Shown: positions 1 to 8,693, counted from the first letter of the stretch. The stretch: 64,000 nucleotides of DNA from Oscillospiraceae bacterium (GCA_020025675.1 JAHHRS010000003.1:1-64000); one strand, 5' to 3'. Notes: generated from the sequence alone by a model not told the origin. Numbers and translations: made by a program.

Positions 1-39
1 GTTTCGCTTTCAGCAGTTTCGCTTTCAGCAGTTTCGCTT
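1..39. repeat. 15-bp tandem repeat encoding ETAES
   Basis: Two exact copies and a partial third of a 15-bp unit beginning GTTTCGCTTTCAGCA run into the window edge. Read on the minus strand they encode the pentapeptide ETAES in the secreted protein. The array may continue outside the window, so its length is unknown; such repeats often vary between strains. Confidence 0.8.
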
Positions 40-878
40 AAGGCGTCAGTCTCTGACTGGCCGGGCTCTGCGTTTTCATCCAGCGGAAGGGCTCTATCAT
101 CATTTTCCTTTTCTGTGCCGTCAAGCACAGTACCACTGCCGCCGAAAGCACTGAACTGAGTTCCGGCAAAAGCGGTCTCGTCATACTGAAGATTTGCTAA
201 AAAGTTAAGTGTAACACCGTCTTCAACTATGATGGGATTCTGCTGGAGGAATGCACCTTCAACATCTGCATCGGCAACGATTGCAACAGTACCGTTAACA
301 ATCTTGGTGTTTCTCTGAACATCCATGCAATAGGGATGACCGGAGAAAGAACCGTCCTGATTTTTCTCGCCCTTTCCTACAATAAAGCTAAGAGTGTGTC
401 CATTAAGGTCAAGGGTCATATTTTTGGTTTTGAGTACAACGGAAGATACCTCAATATTTTTCACAAATTTAATGGTATCTCCCTTAACGGAAGCCTTGAT
501 AGCAGCTTCCAGAGTGTCAAACTGCTTGTCGCCTATAACAGCAACAGTGGTCTCTTTAAGCTTATTATCCTTGGTTTCTTTTTTCTCGGCAGGAGCCTTT
601 TCATCACTGCCGTTTTCAGGCTCTTCAAAAATACTGATGTCTGCATTCTGACCGATAATGACGTCAGCATTGCCGGATTCAGAGGGAGTAACTTCCGGTT
701 CGGAGGGGGTAACTTCCGGTTCGGAGGGGGTAACTTCCGGTTCTGGAGCTACGACATCAACATCTGGGTCAAAGTCACTGATGTTAAAGCCATTCTCAGA
801 AGCGGAAGCAGAAACCGCCATGAAGCTTGCGCACATGGCAACCAGCAGTATAACTGCCAAGAATTTCTTCATTTTCAT
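1..878 (-). CDS. Secreted repeat-containing surface protein, 3' end beyond window
   Basis: The reading frame opens at an ATG at 878-876 behind a strong AAAGGAG site and stays open to the left window edge, so only the first ~292 residues are visible. Residues 1-27 form a signal peptide (MKMKKFLAVILLVAMCASFM, then an AxA-type site). A low-complexity linker follows with three EPEVTPS repeats. Residues ~115-170 resemble the 'VAxIGDKxFDTLEAAIKxxxxGDTIKFVKNI...LDLNGHTL' module common in bacterial surface proteins that fold as right-handed beta-helices. At the edge the protein enters ETAES repeats. It is probably exported; the role is unknown and I do not recognise a named family. Confidence 0.75.
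   Translation of the reverse strand, partial: MKMKKFLAVILLVAMCASFMAVSASASENGFNISDFDPDVDVVAPEPEVTPSEPEVTPSEPEVTPSESGNADVIIGQNADISIFEEPENGSDEKAPAEKKETKDNKLKETTVAVIGDKQFDTLEAAIKASVKGDTIKFVKNIEVSSVVLKTKNMTLDLNGHTLSFIVGKGEKNQDGSFSGHPYCMDVQRNTKIVNGTVAIVADADVEGAFLQQNPIIVEDGVTLNFLANLQYDETAFAGTQFSAFGGSGTVLDGTEKENDDRALPLDENAEPGQSETDALSETAESETAESE
682..744. repeat. Three 21-bp tandem repeats encoding EPEVTPS
   Basis: Three consecutive 21-bp units differ at only two positions. They encode three EPEVTPS heptapeptides (the last ends in SES) on the minus strand, in the linker behind the signal peptide. Near-identity at nucleotide level suggests recent slippage expansion. Confidence 0.85.
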
Positions 879-920
879 AATGCTTCTCCTTTTTCCTTTA
901 TTCTAAACTAAATTTATTTA

Positions 921-963
921 TTCAGCGTTGCTGAAGCCTGCCTGTGGCAATGCCTCAGCAGGC
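921..963 (-). other. Two adjacent hairpins in the 5' leader of the secreted protein
   Basis: TTCAGC-gtt-GCTGAA (921-935) is directly followed by a second hairpin with GCCTGC/GCAGGC arms (936-963). Both lie 40-85 nt upstream of the start codon at 878 and have no U-tract, so they look like leader RNA structures or a small operator rather than a terminator. The function is unknown. Confidence 0.35.
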
Positions 964-1655
964 AGCGTATCCGCTGTCCATGATTAATGTACCACGAATG
1001 TTTTCAAATTGCAAGAGTTCTTAAGACATTTTAATATATTTTTGTTAAGAATTTTTACCGCTTTGTAATTTTTGCGATAATCCATAGTAATCTTTGAAGT
1101 AATTAAGCAAAATTTTGGTTTCATCTTCCCTTGTAAGTCAGCTTTTTCTGTTACTTTCTCTATTAATTTCGTATTTTTTAAGAATTCTTAATAATTGTCC
1201 TTCTGATAAAAGCTTAATATTTAAAGAGCCTTATTATTTAATCTGTAATTAAAGGGCCTGATAGAGGTCTGCCGCCGCTGGAAAAAGCTTACATCGGAAA
1301 CAAAAGGCCTGTAGGCATTACCCTTCCCCATCACCGCCCCGATTTTGTAATATTTTAATTTGCTTACCATATTAATATGTAAACGGTTTTAATTTCTCTA
1401 TGCCCTTGTGCATTTTTCATATAAGTACAATTCCGTTTTTTCCAATAGTTAGGGTATTTTCATTACATTTAACCCTTATATGCATAACTTTTCACCGTTT
1501 TTTTGTTCTTTTGTGTAATATTATTAAAAGCTGACTATTTTATTATAGCATTTATAGTTTTAATTTGTGCATTTTGCATATTATTGCTGTTTTCATATTC
1601 ACAATTTTGGCATTTTATATGAATTTGGTTATTTTGCATTAAATCTTTGATTTTC
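964..1655. other. AT-rich noncoding stretch, no gene recognised
   Basis: About 690 bp of AT-rich sequence lie between two divergent genes. Open frames here are short, lack ribosome binding sites and resemble nothing I know. It should hold the promoter of the secreted-protein gene (minus strand), but I could not single out a convincing one. I see no RNA gene or repeat. Confidence 0.5.
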
Positions 1656-1659
1656 ACCC

Positions 1660-1688
1660 TTGTTTTAAATATACTTATAGTGTAAAAT
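1660..1688 (+). promoter_or_regulatory. Promoter of hppA
   Basis: TTGTTT (1660-1665), a 17-bp spacer and TAAAAT (1683-1688), 43 bp before the hppA start. Good -10 and spacing, moderate -35. Confidence 0.55.
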
Positions 1689-1731
1689 ACACAAACAGGA
1701 AATAAAATATTAGTTAAGGAGCGAAACGTAT

Positions 1732-3723
1732 ATGGACAAAATTTTATATCTCGCACCGATACTTGCCGCCGCAGCTCTGCTTTTTGCCTTTTACAAGGCT
1801 CATTATGTGAAGAAAGCTGCTCCCGGAACTGAGCATATGCAGGAAATAGCTTCTGCCATTGCTGAGGGTGCAAGCGCATTTTTGCAGTCAGAATATAAAA
1901 TTCTGGCTATTTTCATTGCTGCACTTTTCGTTTTGATAGGCTTCTTCATTGACTGGGGAACATCGGTTTGCTTTCTTATAGGCGCCGTCTTTTCAATGCT
2001 TGCCGGATTTTTCGGCATGAAGGTTGCAACCCGTGCCAATGTGCGCACAGCCAATGCCGCCAGAGAGCAGGGCATGAACAAAGCCCTTTCCGTTGCCTTT
2101 GCCGGCGGCTCCGTTATGGGAATGTGCGTTGTGGGTCTTGGTCTTTTGGGCTGCAGTCTTATTTACATAATTACGGGTAATTACAATATACTCTTCGGCT
2201 TCTCTCTGGGTGCTTCCTCAATCGCCCTTTTCGCCCGTGTAGGCGGCGGAATATACACCAAGGCCGCTGACGTAGGAGCTGACCTTGTGGGTAAGGTTGA
2301 GGCAGGAATTCCTGAGGACGACCCCAGAAACCCCGCAGTTATTGCCGATAACGTAGGTGATAACGTAGGTGACGTTGCAGGAATGGGCGCTGACCTTTTT
2401 GAAAGCTATGTTGGCGCTCTGGTTTCCGCTCTCACCCTTGGCGTTTCCGTTGCGGGTCTTTTCACAGGGGCAGGTGCAATTTATCCTCTTATAATTGCCG
2501 CCGTCGGAATATTTGCCTCCATAGTTGCCACCTTCTTTGTAAGAGGCAAAGAGAATTCAAACCCCCATACCGCACTTAAAATGGGCTCTTACATCTCTGC
2601 GGCTCTGGTAGCTTTAGGTTCTCTGCCTCTGAGCTACTATATGCTTGGAAGCTTCACCTATGCAGTCCCCATTATATCCGGTATAATTGTGGGTCTTATA
2701 ATTGGATTTATGACCGAGGTTTACACCTCTGAGGACTACAATTCCGTTAAGCGCATTGCAAATCAGTCTGAAACCGGCTCCGCCACCACCATAATAAGCG
2801 GCGTTGCAGTTGGTATGAAGAGCACATGGGTTCCCATACTGCTTGTGTGCGTTGGCATTTATGTGTCCTATACTGCGGCAAATAATCTTTACGGCATAGC
2901 TCTTGCCGCTGTGGGTATGCTGTCCACCACCGGAATTACCGTTGCCGTTGACGCTTACGGGCCTATCGCCGATAACTCCGGCGGAATTGCGGAAATGGCA
3001 GGTCTTGAACCAAAGGTCAGAAATATAACCGACAAGCTGGACGCTGTGGGTAATACCACCGCCGCCATGGGTAAAGGCTTTGCCATAGGCTCCGCCGCTC
3101 TTACGGCCCTTGCCCTTTTCGTGTCATACGCTACTGAGGTTAAGCTTGACAGCATAGACATTTTAAGCCCCCGTGTGGTTATCGGCCTTCTGATAGGCGG
3201 TATGCTGCCCTTTGCCTTCTCCGCTCTCACCATGGAGTCTGTTTCAAAGGCTGCATATAAGATGATAGCGGAAGTACGCCGTCAGTTCCGTGAAATCCCC
3301 GGAATTCTTGAGGGCAGCGGAAAGCCGGATTATTCCTCCTGCGTTTCCATTTCCACCAAAGCCGCACTTCACGAAATGATAATCCCCGGCATCATGGCTG
3401 TTGCAGCTCCCCTGCTGGTAGGCATTATCTTCGGCCCTGCCGCTCTGGGCGGACTTCTGGCAGGCTCTCTTGTTACCGGTGTTCTCCTTGCCATCTACAT
3501 GTCCAATGCAGGCGGCGCATGGGATAACGCAAAGAAATACATAGAGGGCGGACATAACGGCGGTAAAGGTTCCGATGCTCATAAAGCCGCTGTTGTAGGT
3601 GATACGGTAGGTGACCCCTTCAAAGATACCTCCGGCCCCTCTCTTAACATCCTTATAAAGCTTATGACCGTTGTGGCACTGGTTTTTGCACCTCTGTTTG
3701 TGAAAATAGGCGGTCTGCTCTGA
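1732..3723 (+). CDS. hppA: K+-dependent membrane-bound pyrophosphatase (ion pump)
   Basis: An integral membrane pump of 663 residues that couples pyrophosphate hydrolysis to export of Na+ or H+. The length and ~16 hydrophobic segments fit the M-PPase family. The substrate loops are clear: DVGADLVGKVE near residue 180, DNVGDNVGDVAGM shortly after, and GDTVGDPFKDTSGP near residue 623. The K+-site signature near residue 440 reads GNTTAAMGKG, with Ala and Gly where K+-independent enzymes have Lys and Thr, so this is the K+-dependent class. Whether it moves Na+ or H+ cannot be decided by eye; K+-dependent clostridial enzymes are often Na+ pumps. The start follows an AAGGAG site. It is monocistronic, with its own promoter and a terminator right behind it. 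Confidence 0.97.
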   Translation: MDKILYLAPILAAAALLFAFYKAHYVKKAAPGTEHMQEIASAIAEGASAFLQSEYKILAIFIAALFVLIGFFIDWGTSVCFLIGAVFSMLAGFFGMKVATRANVRTANAAREQGMNKALSVAFAGGSVMGMCVVGLGLLGCSLIYIITGNYNILFGFSLGASSIALFARVGGGIYTKAADVGADLVGKVEAGIPEDDPRNPAVIADNVGDNVGDVAGMGADLFESYVGALVSALTLGVSVAGLFTGAGAIYPLIIAAVGIFASIVATFFVRGKENSNPHTALKMGSYISAALVALGSLPLSYYMLGSFTYAVPIISGIIVGLIIGFMTEVYTSEDYNSVKRIANQSETGSATTIISGVAVGMKSTWVPILLVCVGIYVSYTAANNLYGIALAAVGMLSTTGITVAVDAYGPIADNSGGIAEMAGLEPKVRNITDKLDAVGNTTAAMGKGFAIGSAALTALALFVSYATEVKLDSIDILSPRVVIGLLIGGMLPFAFSALTMESVSKAAYKMIAEVRRQFREIPGILEGSGKPDYSSCVSISTKAALHEMIIPGIMAVAAPLLVGIIFGPAALGGLLAGSLVTGVLLAIYMSNAGGAWDNAKKYIEGGHNGGKGSDAHKAAVVGDTVGDPFKDTSGPSLNILIKLMTVVALVFAPLFVKIGGLL

Positions 3724-3765
3724 TTTTAAAATTTAATGTTGTATAAAGCAACGCTTTCATCTCCT

Positions 3766-3800
3766 ACACACCCGTCAGTTTTTTCCGACGGGTGTGTTTT
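3766..3800 (+). terminator. Rho-independent terminator of hppA
   Basis: Perfect 11-bp stem ACACACCCGTC / GACGGGTGTGT (3766-3776 with 3787-3797), followed by a T-tract. Confidence 0.9.
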
Positions 3801-3887
3801 ATATACCTTATTATAATAGGAAGAACAGACTTAACAGACAGCTAACAGCACTTTAACTAATAAAATTCTAAATTTTTCCTAATAAAC

Positions 3888-3916
3888 TTGAAATCCAACG
3901 GAAAATTTATTATTAT
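3888..3916 (+). promoter_or_regulatory. Promoter of first capA-like gene
   Basis: TTGAAA (3888-3893), 17-bp spacer, TATTAT (3911-3916), 37 bp before the start codon. Confidence 0.6.
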
Positions 3917-3952
3917 GTATAGCAGTATTAATATCAGAGGTCAAATGAACAA

Positions 3953-5155
3953 ATGAAAAAAACTTTAAAAATCATTTCTTTAGCTATTTGCATAGTGCTG
4001 TGTGCAGTAATGCTTACGCTGAGGGTAAGAGCAGTGCCGGAAAGCCCGGTAATAAGCGAAACCTCCCCGGAGCCGCCCTCAGATACACGGCCTGTTGAGA
4101 CCCCGCCTGTTGAAACCCCCAAACCCACTCCTCCGCCGGAGCCGGAGTATTTCACTCTTTCTTTTGTAGGTGACAACACTTTAAACTCCGCTCCCAAATT
4201 TCTGCAAAGCCAGCAGGGCTACGCTAAAACCATGAACGGTGATTATGCCTATCCCTATTCTAACACAGTTGATTATTTTCGGGACGATGATATGACATTT
4301 GCCAATCTTGAATGTAATTTCTCCGACCAGGATTTACAGTCTATTGAGTGGTTTTACTTCCGCACCCCTACCGAATGGGCAAATATTCTTGTTGAGGGGG
4401 ATGTGGACTTTGTCACAACCGCCAATAATCACATGATGGACTTCGGGCAGAAAGGCGCAGACAGTACATACGCAACCCTTGATGAGTACGGCATCGCCTA
4501 CGGCAAAGAGGGGGAAGGAACGATTTTTGAGACTGAGAGCGGACTTAAAATCGGTATCTACTGCGACTACAATAAGTATAAACCCGACAAAAACAAGTGC
4601 GTAGCCGAAATAAAGAAGCTCCGTGAGCAGGGCGCAGAGTATATAATGTGCGCTTTCCACTGGGGTAAGGACGAGCTGTTCTACACTCCCACCGATTTTA
4701 TGGTGGAGCTTGCCCGTGCCTGTGTTGATGCCGGAGCGGATTTAGTTTACGGAAGTCACACCCATTGTCTCCAGCCAATAGAGGAATATAACGGCGGACT
4801 TATTCTGTACTCAATGGGTAACTGGTCTTTCGGCGGTCATACCGCTCCTTCAGATCCTGACACAGCCATAGTAAAGGTGAAGGTCAAGCGGGACTCTGAC
4901 GGTACAATCTCAAATGAAGGCTATGAAATAATCCCCTGCTGCATAAGTTCCGACATTGAAGGCGCTCAGAAGCTGTGGGAGGCAAAGCAGAAGGGTGGAA
5001 ACCCCACCAGCTTCTATAATAATTACTGCCCTACTCCCTATCCTGAGGACAGTGAAGGCTACGCCAGAGTAATGGCAAAGCTGGGCGGAACCTATGAAGG
5101 GCCTGACGGTAAAACCGACTACGGCTGGGTAGCCACAGGCGGACAAAGCGGCTGA
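3953..5155 (+). CDS. CapA/PgsA-family metallophosphatase, copy 1
   Basis: A 400-residue secreted or membrane-tethered member of the CapA (poly-gamma-glutamate synthesis protein) family, a branch of the calcineurin-like metallophosphatases. Residues 1-27 are a signal or anchor segment, then a Pro/Glu/Thr-rich linker of ~40 residues, then the catalytic domain. Visible motifs are FVGDNTL (~residue 70), ANLECNFSD, TTANNHMMDFG (~156), FHWG and GSHTHCLQPIE (~267), the usual metal-binding order. No capB, capC or other polyglutamate genes are adjacent, so a role in capsule synthesis is not shown. The next gene is a close tandem paralogue with its own promoter. A short upstream ATG stops after three codons, so the start at 3953 is clear. 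Confidence 0.9.
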   Translation: MKKTLKIISLAICIVLCAVMLTLRVRAVPESPVISETSPEPPSDTRPVETPPVETPKPTPPPEPEYFTLSFVGDNTLNSAPKFLQSQQGYAKTMNGDYAYPYSNTVDYFRDDDMTFANLECNFSDQDLQSIEWFYFRTPTEWANILVEGDVDFVTTANNHMMDFGQKGADSTYATLDEYGIAYGKEGEGTIFETESGLKIGIYCDYNKYKPDKNKCVAEIKKLREQGAEYIMCAFHWGKDELFYTPTDFMVELARACVDAGADLVYGSHTHCLQPIEEYNGGLILYSMGNWSFGGHTAPSDPDTAIVKVKVKRDSDGTISNEGYEIIPCCISSDIEGAQKLWEAKQKGGNPTSFYNNYCPTPYPEDSEGYARVMAKLGGTYEGPDGKTDYGWVATGGQSG

Positions 5156-5188
5156 CAGCAGCAGATAAACTTAACAGATTACCAAATC

Positions 5189-5224
5189 AGAACCGGCTGA
5201 GACTAAACTCTGCCGGTTCTTTTA
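5189..5224 (+). terminator. Terminator between the capA-like paralogues
   Basis: Stem AGAACCGGC / GCCGGTTCT (5189-5197 with 5212-5220), then TTTT. It separates transcription of the two tandem copies. Confidence 0.85.
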
Positions 5225-5242
5225 AACATTGGCTTTTATTTC

Positions 5243-5271
5243 TTGATTTTAATATTAAAGCTATTTATAAT
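5243..5271 (+). promoter_or_regulatory. Promoter of second capA-like gene
   Basis: TTGATT (5243-5248), 17-bp spacer, consensus TATAAT (5266-5271), 30 bp before the start codon. Confidence 0.65.
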
Positions 5272-5301
5272 ATAGTAGTCATCACTACCAGAGGTAATAA
5301 A

Positions 5302-6495
5302 ATGAAAAAGAAATTAAAAATAATAGAGAGCGCAGTCCTTCCCCTATTGATTGTGGCGCTGGTTTTTGTGTCCTCAATGCGGCTGAGACTTCCGGATACT
5401 CAGCCTGAAAGTCCGGCAGTAAGTGAAGAGCCTGTTACGGAAAGTCCAGAGCCAACTCCATCACCCACACCAACACCAACACCCACACCCACACCTACCC
5501 CGCCCCCGGAACCGGAGCCGGAAATCTTTACATTATCGGTAATAGGAGACTGTACCCTCACCTCTCATCAGAATTTAGCCCCCACAAGTCCCTATTCCTA
5601 CGCAGGGCGCATGGGTGAGGATTACTCATATCCCTTTTCCAATACGGTGGATTATTTTAAGAATGATGATTTTACAATTTCAAATCTTGAGTGTACTTTC
5701 ACCGATGAGCAGCTTTATTCTCCCCAGACTTTTTATTTTCGTACCCCCACCGCCTACGCAAACATTCTCACTGAGGGGGGCGTTGACTTTGTGACCACTG
5801 CAAACAATCACATGATGGATTTTTACGAAAAAGGCAGGGACAGCACCTACGCAACCCTTGAAGAATATAATATCCCCTACGGCAAGGAGGGCGAGGGTCA
5901 GCTTTTCACCACGGAAAGCGGCCTTGTGCTTGGGATATACTGCGACTTTAACGGATATATCCCCAATACCGAGAAGTGCGTTGAGGCTATCAAATCTCTC
6001 AAAGAGCAGGGCGCCGAGTATATAATCTGTGCCTTTCACTGGGGCGAGGAGCTGAAATACCGTCCCAACAGCAACCAGATAAATCTGGCTCACGCCTGTA
6101 TAGATGCAGGCGCCGACCTTATCTACGGCAGCCACACCCACTGTCTCCAGCCCATTGAGGAATACGGGGACGGTCTTATCCTCTATTCCATGGGCAACTG
6201 GTCATTCGGCGGCAACACCACCCCCTCAGACCCGGATACCGCCATTGTTCAGGTGCGGGTAAAGCGGGATCCTGACGGCACGATTTCAAGAGATGGCTAT
6301 GATATAATCCCCTGCTGTATAAGCTCCCTTATTGATGAGGCGGCGGTAAAGGCTCAGTCCTATAACGACTATAAGCCCACCCCCTACCCTGAGGGTTCAG
6401 AGCTTTATGAGCGGGCAATGAGTAAGATAACAGGCGAATATCAGGGGCCTGACGGTAATGCGGACTACTCCCAGTGGCACGAAAGCTGGGGCTAA
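5302..6495 (+). CDS. CapA/PgsA-family metallophosphatase, copy 2
   Basis: A 397-residue tandem paralogue of the preceding gene with the same layout: N-terminal membrane/signal segment, Pro-rich linker, CapA metallophosphatase domain (VIGDCTL, SNLECTF, TTANNHMMDF, FHWGEE, GSHTHCLQPIEEY). The catalytic domains stay alike along their length, while the linkers diverge: this copy carries a (TP)n run. Such a linker fits a stalk through the cell wall. The stop codon overlaps the ribosome binding site of the next gene, so the MBL hydrolase is probably co-transcribed and translationally coupled. The substrate is unknown. Confidence 0.9.
   Translation: MKKKLKIIESAVLPLLIVALVFVSSMRLRLPDTQPESPAVSEEPVTESPEPTPSPTPTPTPTPTPTPPPEPEPEIFTLSVIGDCTLTSHQNLAPTSPYSYAGRMGEDYSYPFSNTVDYFKNDDFTISNLECTFTDEQLYSPQTFYFRTPTAYANILTEGGVDFVTTANNHMMDFYEKGRDSTYATLEEYNIPYGKEGEGQLFTTESGLVLGIYCDFNGYIPNTEKCVEAIKSLKEQGAEYIICAFHWGEELKYRPNSNQINLAHACIDAGADLIYGSHTHCLQPIEEYGDGLILYSMGNWSFGGNTTPSDPDTAIVQVRVKRDPDGTISRDGYDIIPCCISSLIDEAAVKAQSYNDYKPTPYPEGSELYERAMSKITGEYQGPDGNADYSQWHESWG
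5456..5508 (+). repeat. (TP)n coding microsatellite in capA copy 2
   Basis: A CCNACN-type run encodes the alternating Thr-Pro stretch (TPSPTPTPTP...) of the stalk. It is absent from copy 1, so it expanded after the duplication. Confidence 0.7.
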
Positions 6496-6505
6496 GGAGG
6501 AGTAT

Positions 6506-7117
6506 ATGAAAATAACATGGCTGGGACATTCCTGTTTCACTTTGGAAAGCGAAGGATATAAGATAATTACTGACCCGTTTAAGTGTGTTCGGGGCTTTAG
6601 TGATGTGAGCGGAGAGGTGAACGGAATTTACTGCTCCCACTTTCACTTTGACCATGCCTATACCGATGAGCTTAGGCTGATTGAGGGCATGGAAAATCCC
6701 TTTAAAATTACGGAAGTTCAGACAAAGCACGACTCTAAGGGCGGTACTTTGCGTGGAGACAATACAGTAAGAGTGTTTGAAGCTGAGGGCATACGGGTTT
6801 GTCATCTGGGCGATTTAGGCCACCAGCTGACAGAAGAGCAAAAGGCCGCCATCGGCTCTCCAGATGTTCTGCTTATACCTGTGGGCGGAGTTTTTACCAT
6901 TGACCCCAAAACCGCAAAGAAAGTTGCCGAAAGTCTAAACCCCAAGGTCATAATTCCCATGCACTACCGTCTGGGAAAATACGGCTTTGAGGAGACAGCG
7001 GAGCTAAAGGAATTCACTTCCCTTTACCCCAATGAATTTGTAAAAGAGGCTGAAAGCAGCTCTTTCACCCCCTCACAGAGTATGGAAAAGCAGGTTCTGA
7101 TTTTAAAAGCTCCATGA
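6506..7117 (+). CDS. MBL-fold metal-dependent hydrolase (UPF0173/YtkL-like)
   Basis: A 203-residue cytoplasmic protein of the metallo-beta-lactamase fold. Metal-ligand motifs are MKITWLGHSCFTLES at the N-terminus, SHFHFDHAY (HxHxDH), CHLGDLGH and IIPMHYRLG near the C-terminus, the UPF0173 pattern. I place the start at 6506, behind an AAGGAGG site that overlaps the end of the upstream gene; an in-frame ATG at 6458 lies inside that gene and has no such site. The physiological substrate is unknown; relatives are annotated only as metal-dependent hydrolases. A bidirectional terminator follows. Confidence 0.9.
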   Translation: MKITWLGHSCFTLESEGYKIITDPFKCVRGFSDVSGEVNGIYCSHFHFDHAYTDELRLIEGMENPFKITEVQTKHDSKGGTLRGDNTVRVFEAEGIRVCHLGDLGHQLTEEQKAAIGSPDVLLIPVGGVFTIDPKTAKKVAESLNPKVIIPMHYRLGKYGFEETAELKEFTSLYPNEFVKEAESSSFTPSQSMEKQVLILKAP

Positions 7118-7120
7118 AAT

Positions 7121-7150
7121 AAAAAACCGACTGATTTCAGTCGGTTTTTC
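7121..7150. terminator. Bidirectional terminator between convergent genes
   Basis: Perfect 8-bp stem CCGACTGA / TCAGTCGG (7127-7134 with 7137-7144), flanked by an A-run on the left and a T-run on the right. It can stop the MBL gene (+) and tatD (-). Confidence 0.9.
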
Positions 7151-7167
7151 TTATTTTATATTGTTTC

Positions 7168-7929
7168 TTATTTTATATTGTACAGTCTCTTTCCGTTTTC
7201 CATGCTGAGGCGTGCGGCCTCTTGGGGGGTAATGCCTTTAACTTCTGCGATTTTTTCAACTATATATTTCAGATTACCTGAGTTGTTCCGCTTTCCACGC
7301 ATAGGTACAGGGCTAAGATAAGGGCTGTCAGTCTCGATAACAAAGCGGTCAAGAGGGCAAACTTCCAGCGCCTCAATGTTTTTTCTGGCATTTTTGTAGG
7401 TTATCGGACCGTCAAAGCCCAGATACCAGCCCCGCTTTAAAAGCTCTTTTGCCATTTCTGCGCTGCCTGAATAGCAGTGCAGAACCCCTCTGAGCTGAGG
7501 GTAATCGGAAATTATTTCCATGCAGTCACCGTGAGCCTCCCTGTCATGGACTATGATCGGCTTATTAAGCTCCAGAGCCAGCTCAATCTGGCGGCGGAAA
7601 AGGGCTTTCTGCTCCGCCTTATGGCTGTCGTCCCAGTAGTAATCAAGGCCGACCTCTCCGACAGCCACGCATTTTTCGTGCTTTGCAATCTCCGAAAGCT
7701 CCTCGAAAGCCTCATCTGTGGCGCTCTCCCATTCCTCCGGATGCCAGCCGGCGGCAAAATATACTTCCCTGTATTTTTCCGCAAGTTGCATTGCGGTTTT
7801 GCTTGTATTTAAATCCACTCCGGGGTTCACAATCAATTCAACGCCTTGCTGAAAAAGCTCCGGCAGAAGCTCATATCTGTCATTATCAAAAGCCTCATCG
7901 TCATAATGGGCGTGGGTATCAAAATACAT
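7168..7929 (-). CDS. tatD: TatD-family metal-dependent DNase
   Basis: A 253-residue TIM-barrel hydrolase of the TatD/YcfH family, usually 250-270 residues, with 3'-5' exonuclease activity in studied members. The metal-site motifs appear in order: FDTHAHYDD at the N-terminus, VGEVGLDYYW, VHDREAHGD, LHCYSG and IETDSPYL. The start at 7929 sits behind AAAGGAG; an earlier in-frame start at 7980 has no binding site. The gene converges on the MBL hydrolase and is followed upstream by hsp20 on the same strand. The exact cellular substrate is not predictable. Confidence 0.93.
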   Translation of the reverse strand: MYFDTHAHYDDEAFDNDRYELLPELFQQGVELIVNPGVDLNTSKTAMQLAEKYREVYFAAGWHPEEWESATDEAFEELSEIAKHEKCVAVGEVGLDYYWDDSHKAEQKALFRRQIELALELNKPIIVHDREAHGDCMEIISDYPQLRGVLHCYSGSAEMAKELLKRGWYLGFDGPITYKNARKNIEALEVCPLDRFVIETDSPYLSPVPMRGKRNNSGNLKYIVEKIAEVKGITPQEAARLSMENGKRLYNIK

Positions 7930-8069
7930 TCTTTTCAGCTCCTTTTTTCCTATTATAGTATAGCTTGTATCTAATAGCAAGGAAAAGCGAGCGGCTTAAC
8001 AGCCGCCCGCCTTAATAAAGGGAGATGAAAAAAGGGGGGATAGAATGATTTAATGTCTAATCTAAGTGT

Positions 8070-8504
8070 TTACTTAATTTCAAGCCTTCTGGTTGGAGGA
8101 GCAACCTCAACCTTCTTGGGCATTACAAGGGTGAGAATTCCGTCATTGTAGCTGGCCTCAATTCTGTCAATGTCAATTCCGGACACATCGAAGCTGCGGC
8201 TGAATGAACCGCAGAAACGCTCCTGCTTAATATAGTTGCGCTTTTGCTCATTTTTCTCATCCTTTCTCAGGGCAGAAATGGTGAGGCAGTCATTTTCTAT
8301 GTTAAGCTCAATGTCCTCCTTCTTAATGCCGGGAAGTTCGGCTTCCAGAATAAAGGCATCGCCCTTATCCTCAACATCGGTACGGAATGTAGAAACTGCG
8401 TTAGCGTTATTAAACAGTTGATGCTCCATCTCTTCCATTGCGCGGAAGGGGTCAAAAGAAGTTACTCTGCGAATATTGTGGTTAAAAGGTATAAGTTCAA
8501 ACAT
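8070..8504 (-). CDS. hsp20: Small heat shock protein, Hsp20/alpha-crystallin family
   Basis: A 144-residue ATP-independent chaperone that holds unfolding proteins. The alpha-crystallin domain spans about residues 38-135 (FRTDVEDKGDAFILEAELPG, DGILTLVMPKK, with the A-x-x-x-n-G-I-L-T-L signature). A short N-terminal arm (FDPFRAMEEMEHQLF) precedes it and the C-terminal tail is APPTRRLEIK. The ribosome binding site is GGAGG nine bases before the ATG. A perfect CIRCE operator lies 137 bp upstream, so HrcA most likely represses it, unlike some Gram-positive hsp20 genes that depend on other regulators. Confidence 0.95.
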   Translation of the reverse strand: MFELIPFNHNIRRVTSFDPFRAMEEMEHQLFNNANAVSTFRTDVEDKGDAFILEAELPGIKKEDIELNIENDCLTISALRKDEKNEQKRNYIKQERFCGSFSRSFDVSGIDIDRIEASYNDGILTLVMPKKVEVAPPTRRLEIK

Positions 8505-8640
8505 TTTATTTTACCTCCATTTTATTATATGCTTTAATTATTACTTTGAACGAGCTTTCATATCTCTCGCTTCGTTCTGTATATAAGATACTGCACAAAT
8601 GTTAAGAAATATACCTGTTTTTATGAACGAACTGTTAACG

Positions 8641-8667
8641 TTAGCACTCTTGCTGTGAGAGTGCTAA
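8641..8667 (-). promoter_or_regulatory. CIRCE element (HrcA operator) of hsp20
   Basis: TTAGCACTC (8641-8649), nine bases, GAGTGCTAA (8659-8667): an exact match to the CIRCE consensus with perfect 9-bp inverted arms. On the minus strand a TAAAAT -10-like hexamer abuts it, so bound HrcA would cover the promoter. HrcA itself is not in the window. Confidence 0.95.
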
Positions 8668-8693
8668 TTTTATCCAGATTGAATTAAAAAGCA

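Noticed and set aside
336..911. Overlapping plus-strand frames of 82-191 residues
   Set aside because: They are antisense to the secreted protein; their repeats merely mirror its coding repeats, and no ribosome binding sites precede them.
1240..1340. Possible small RNA or riboswitch in the GC-richer patch upstream of hppA
   Set aside because: No conserved riboswitch motif, stable stem or terminator could be seen.
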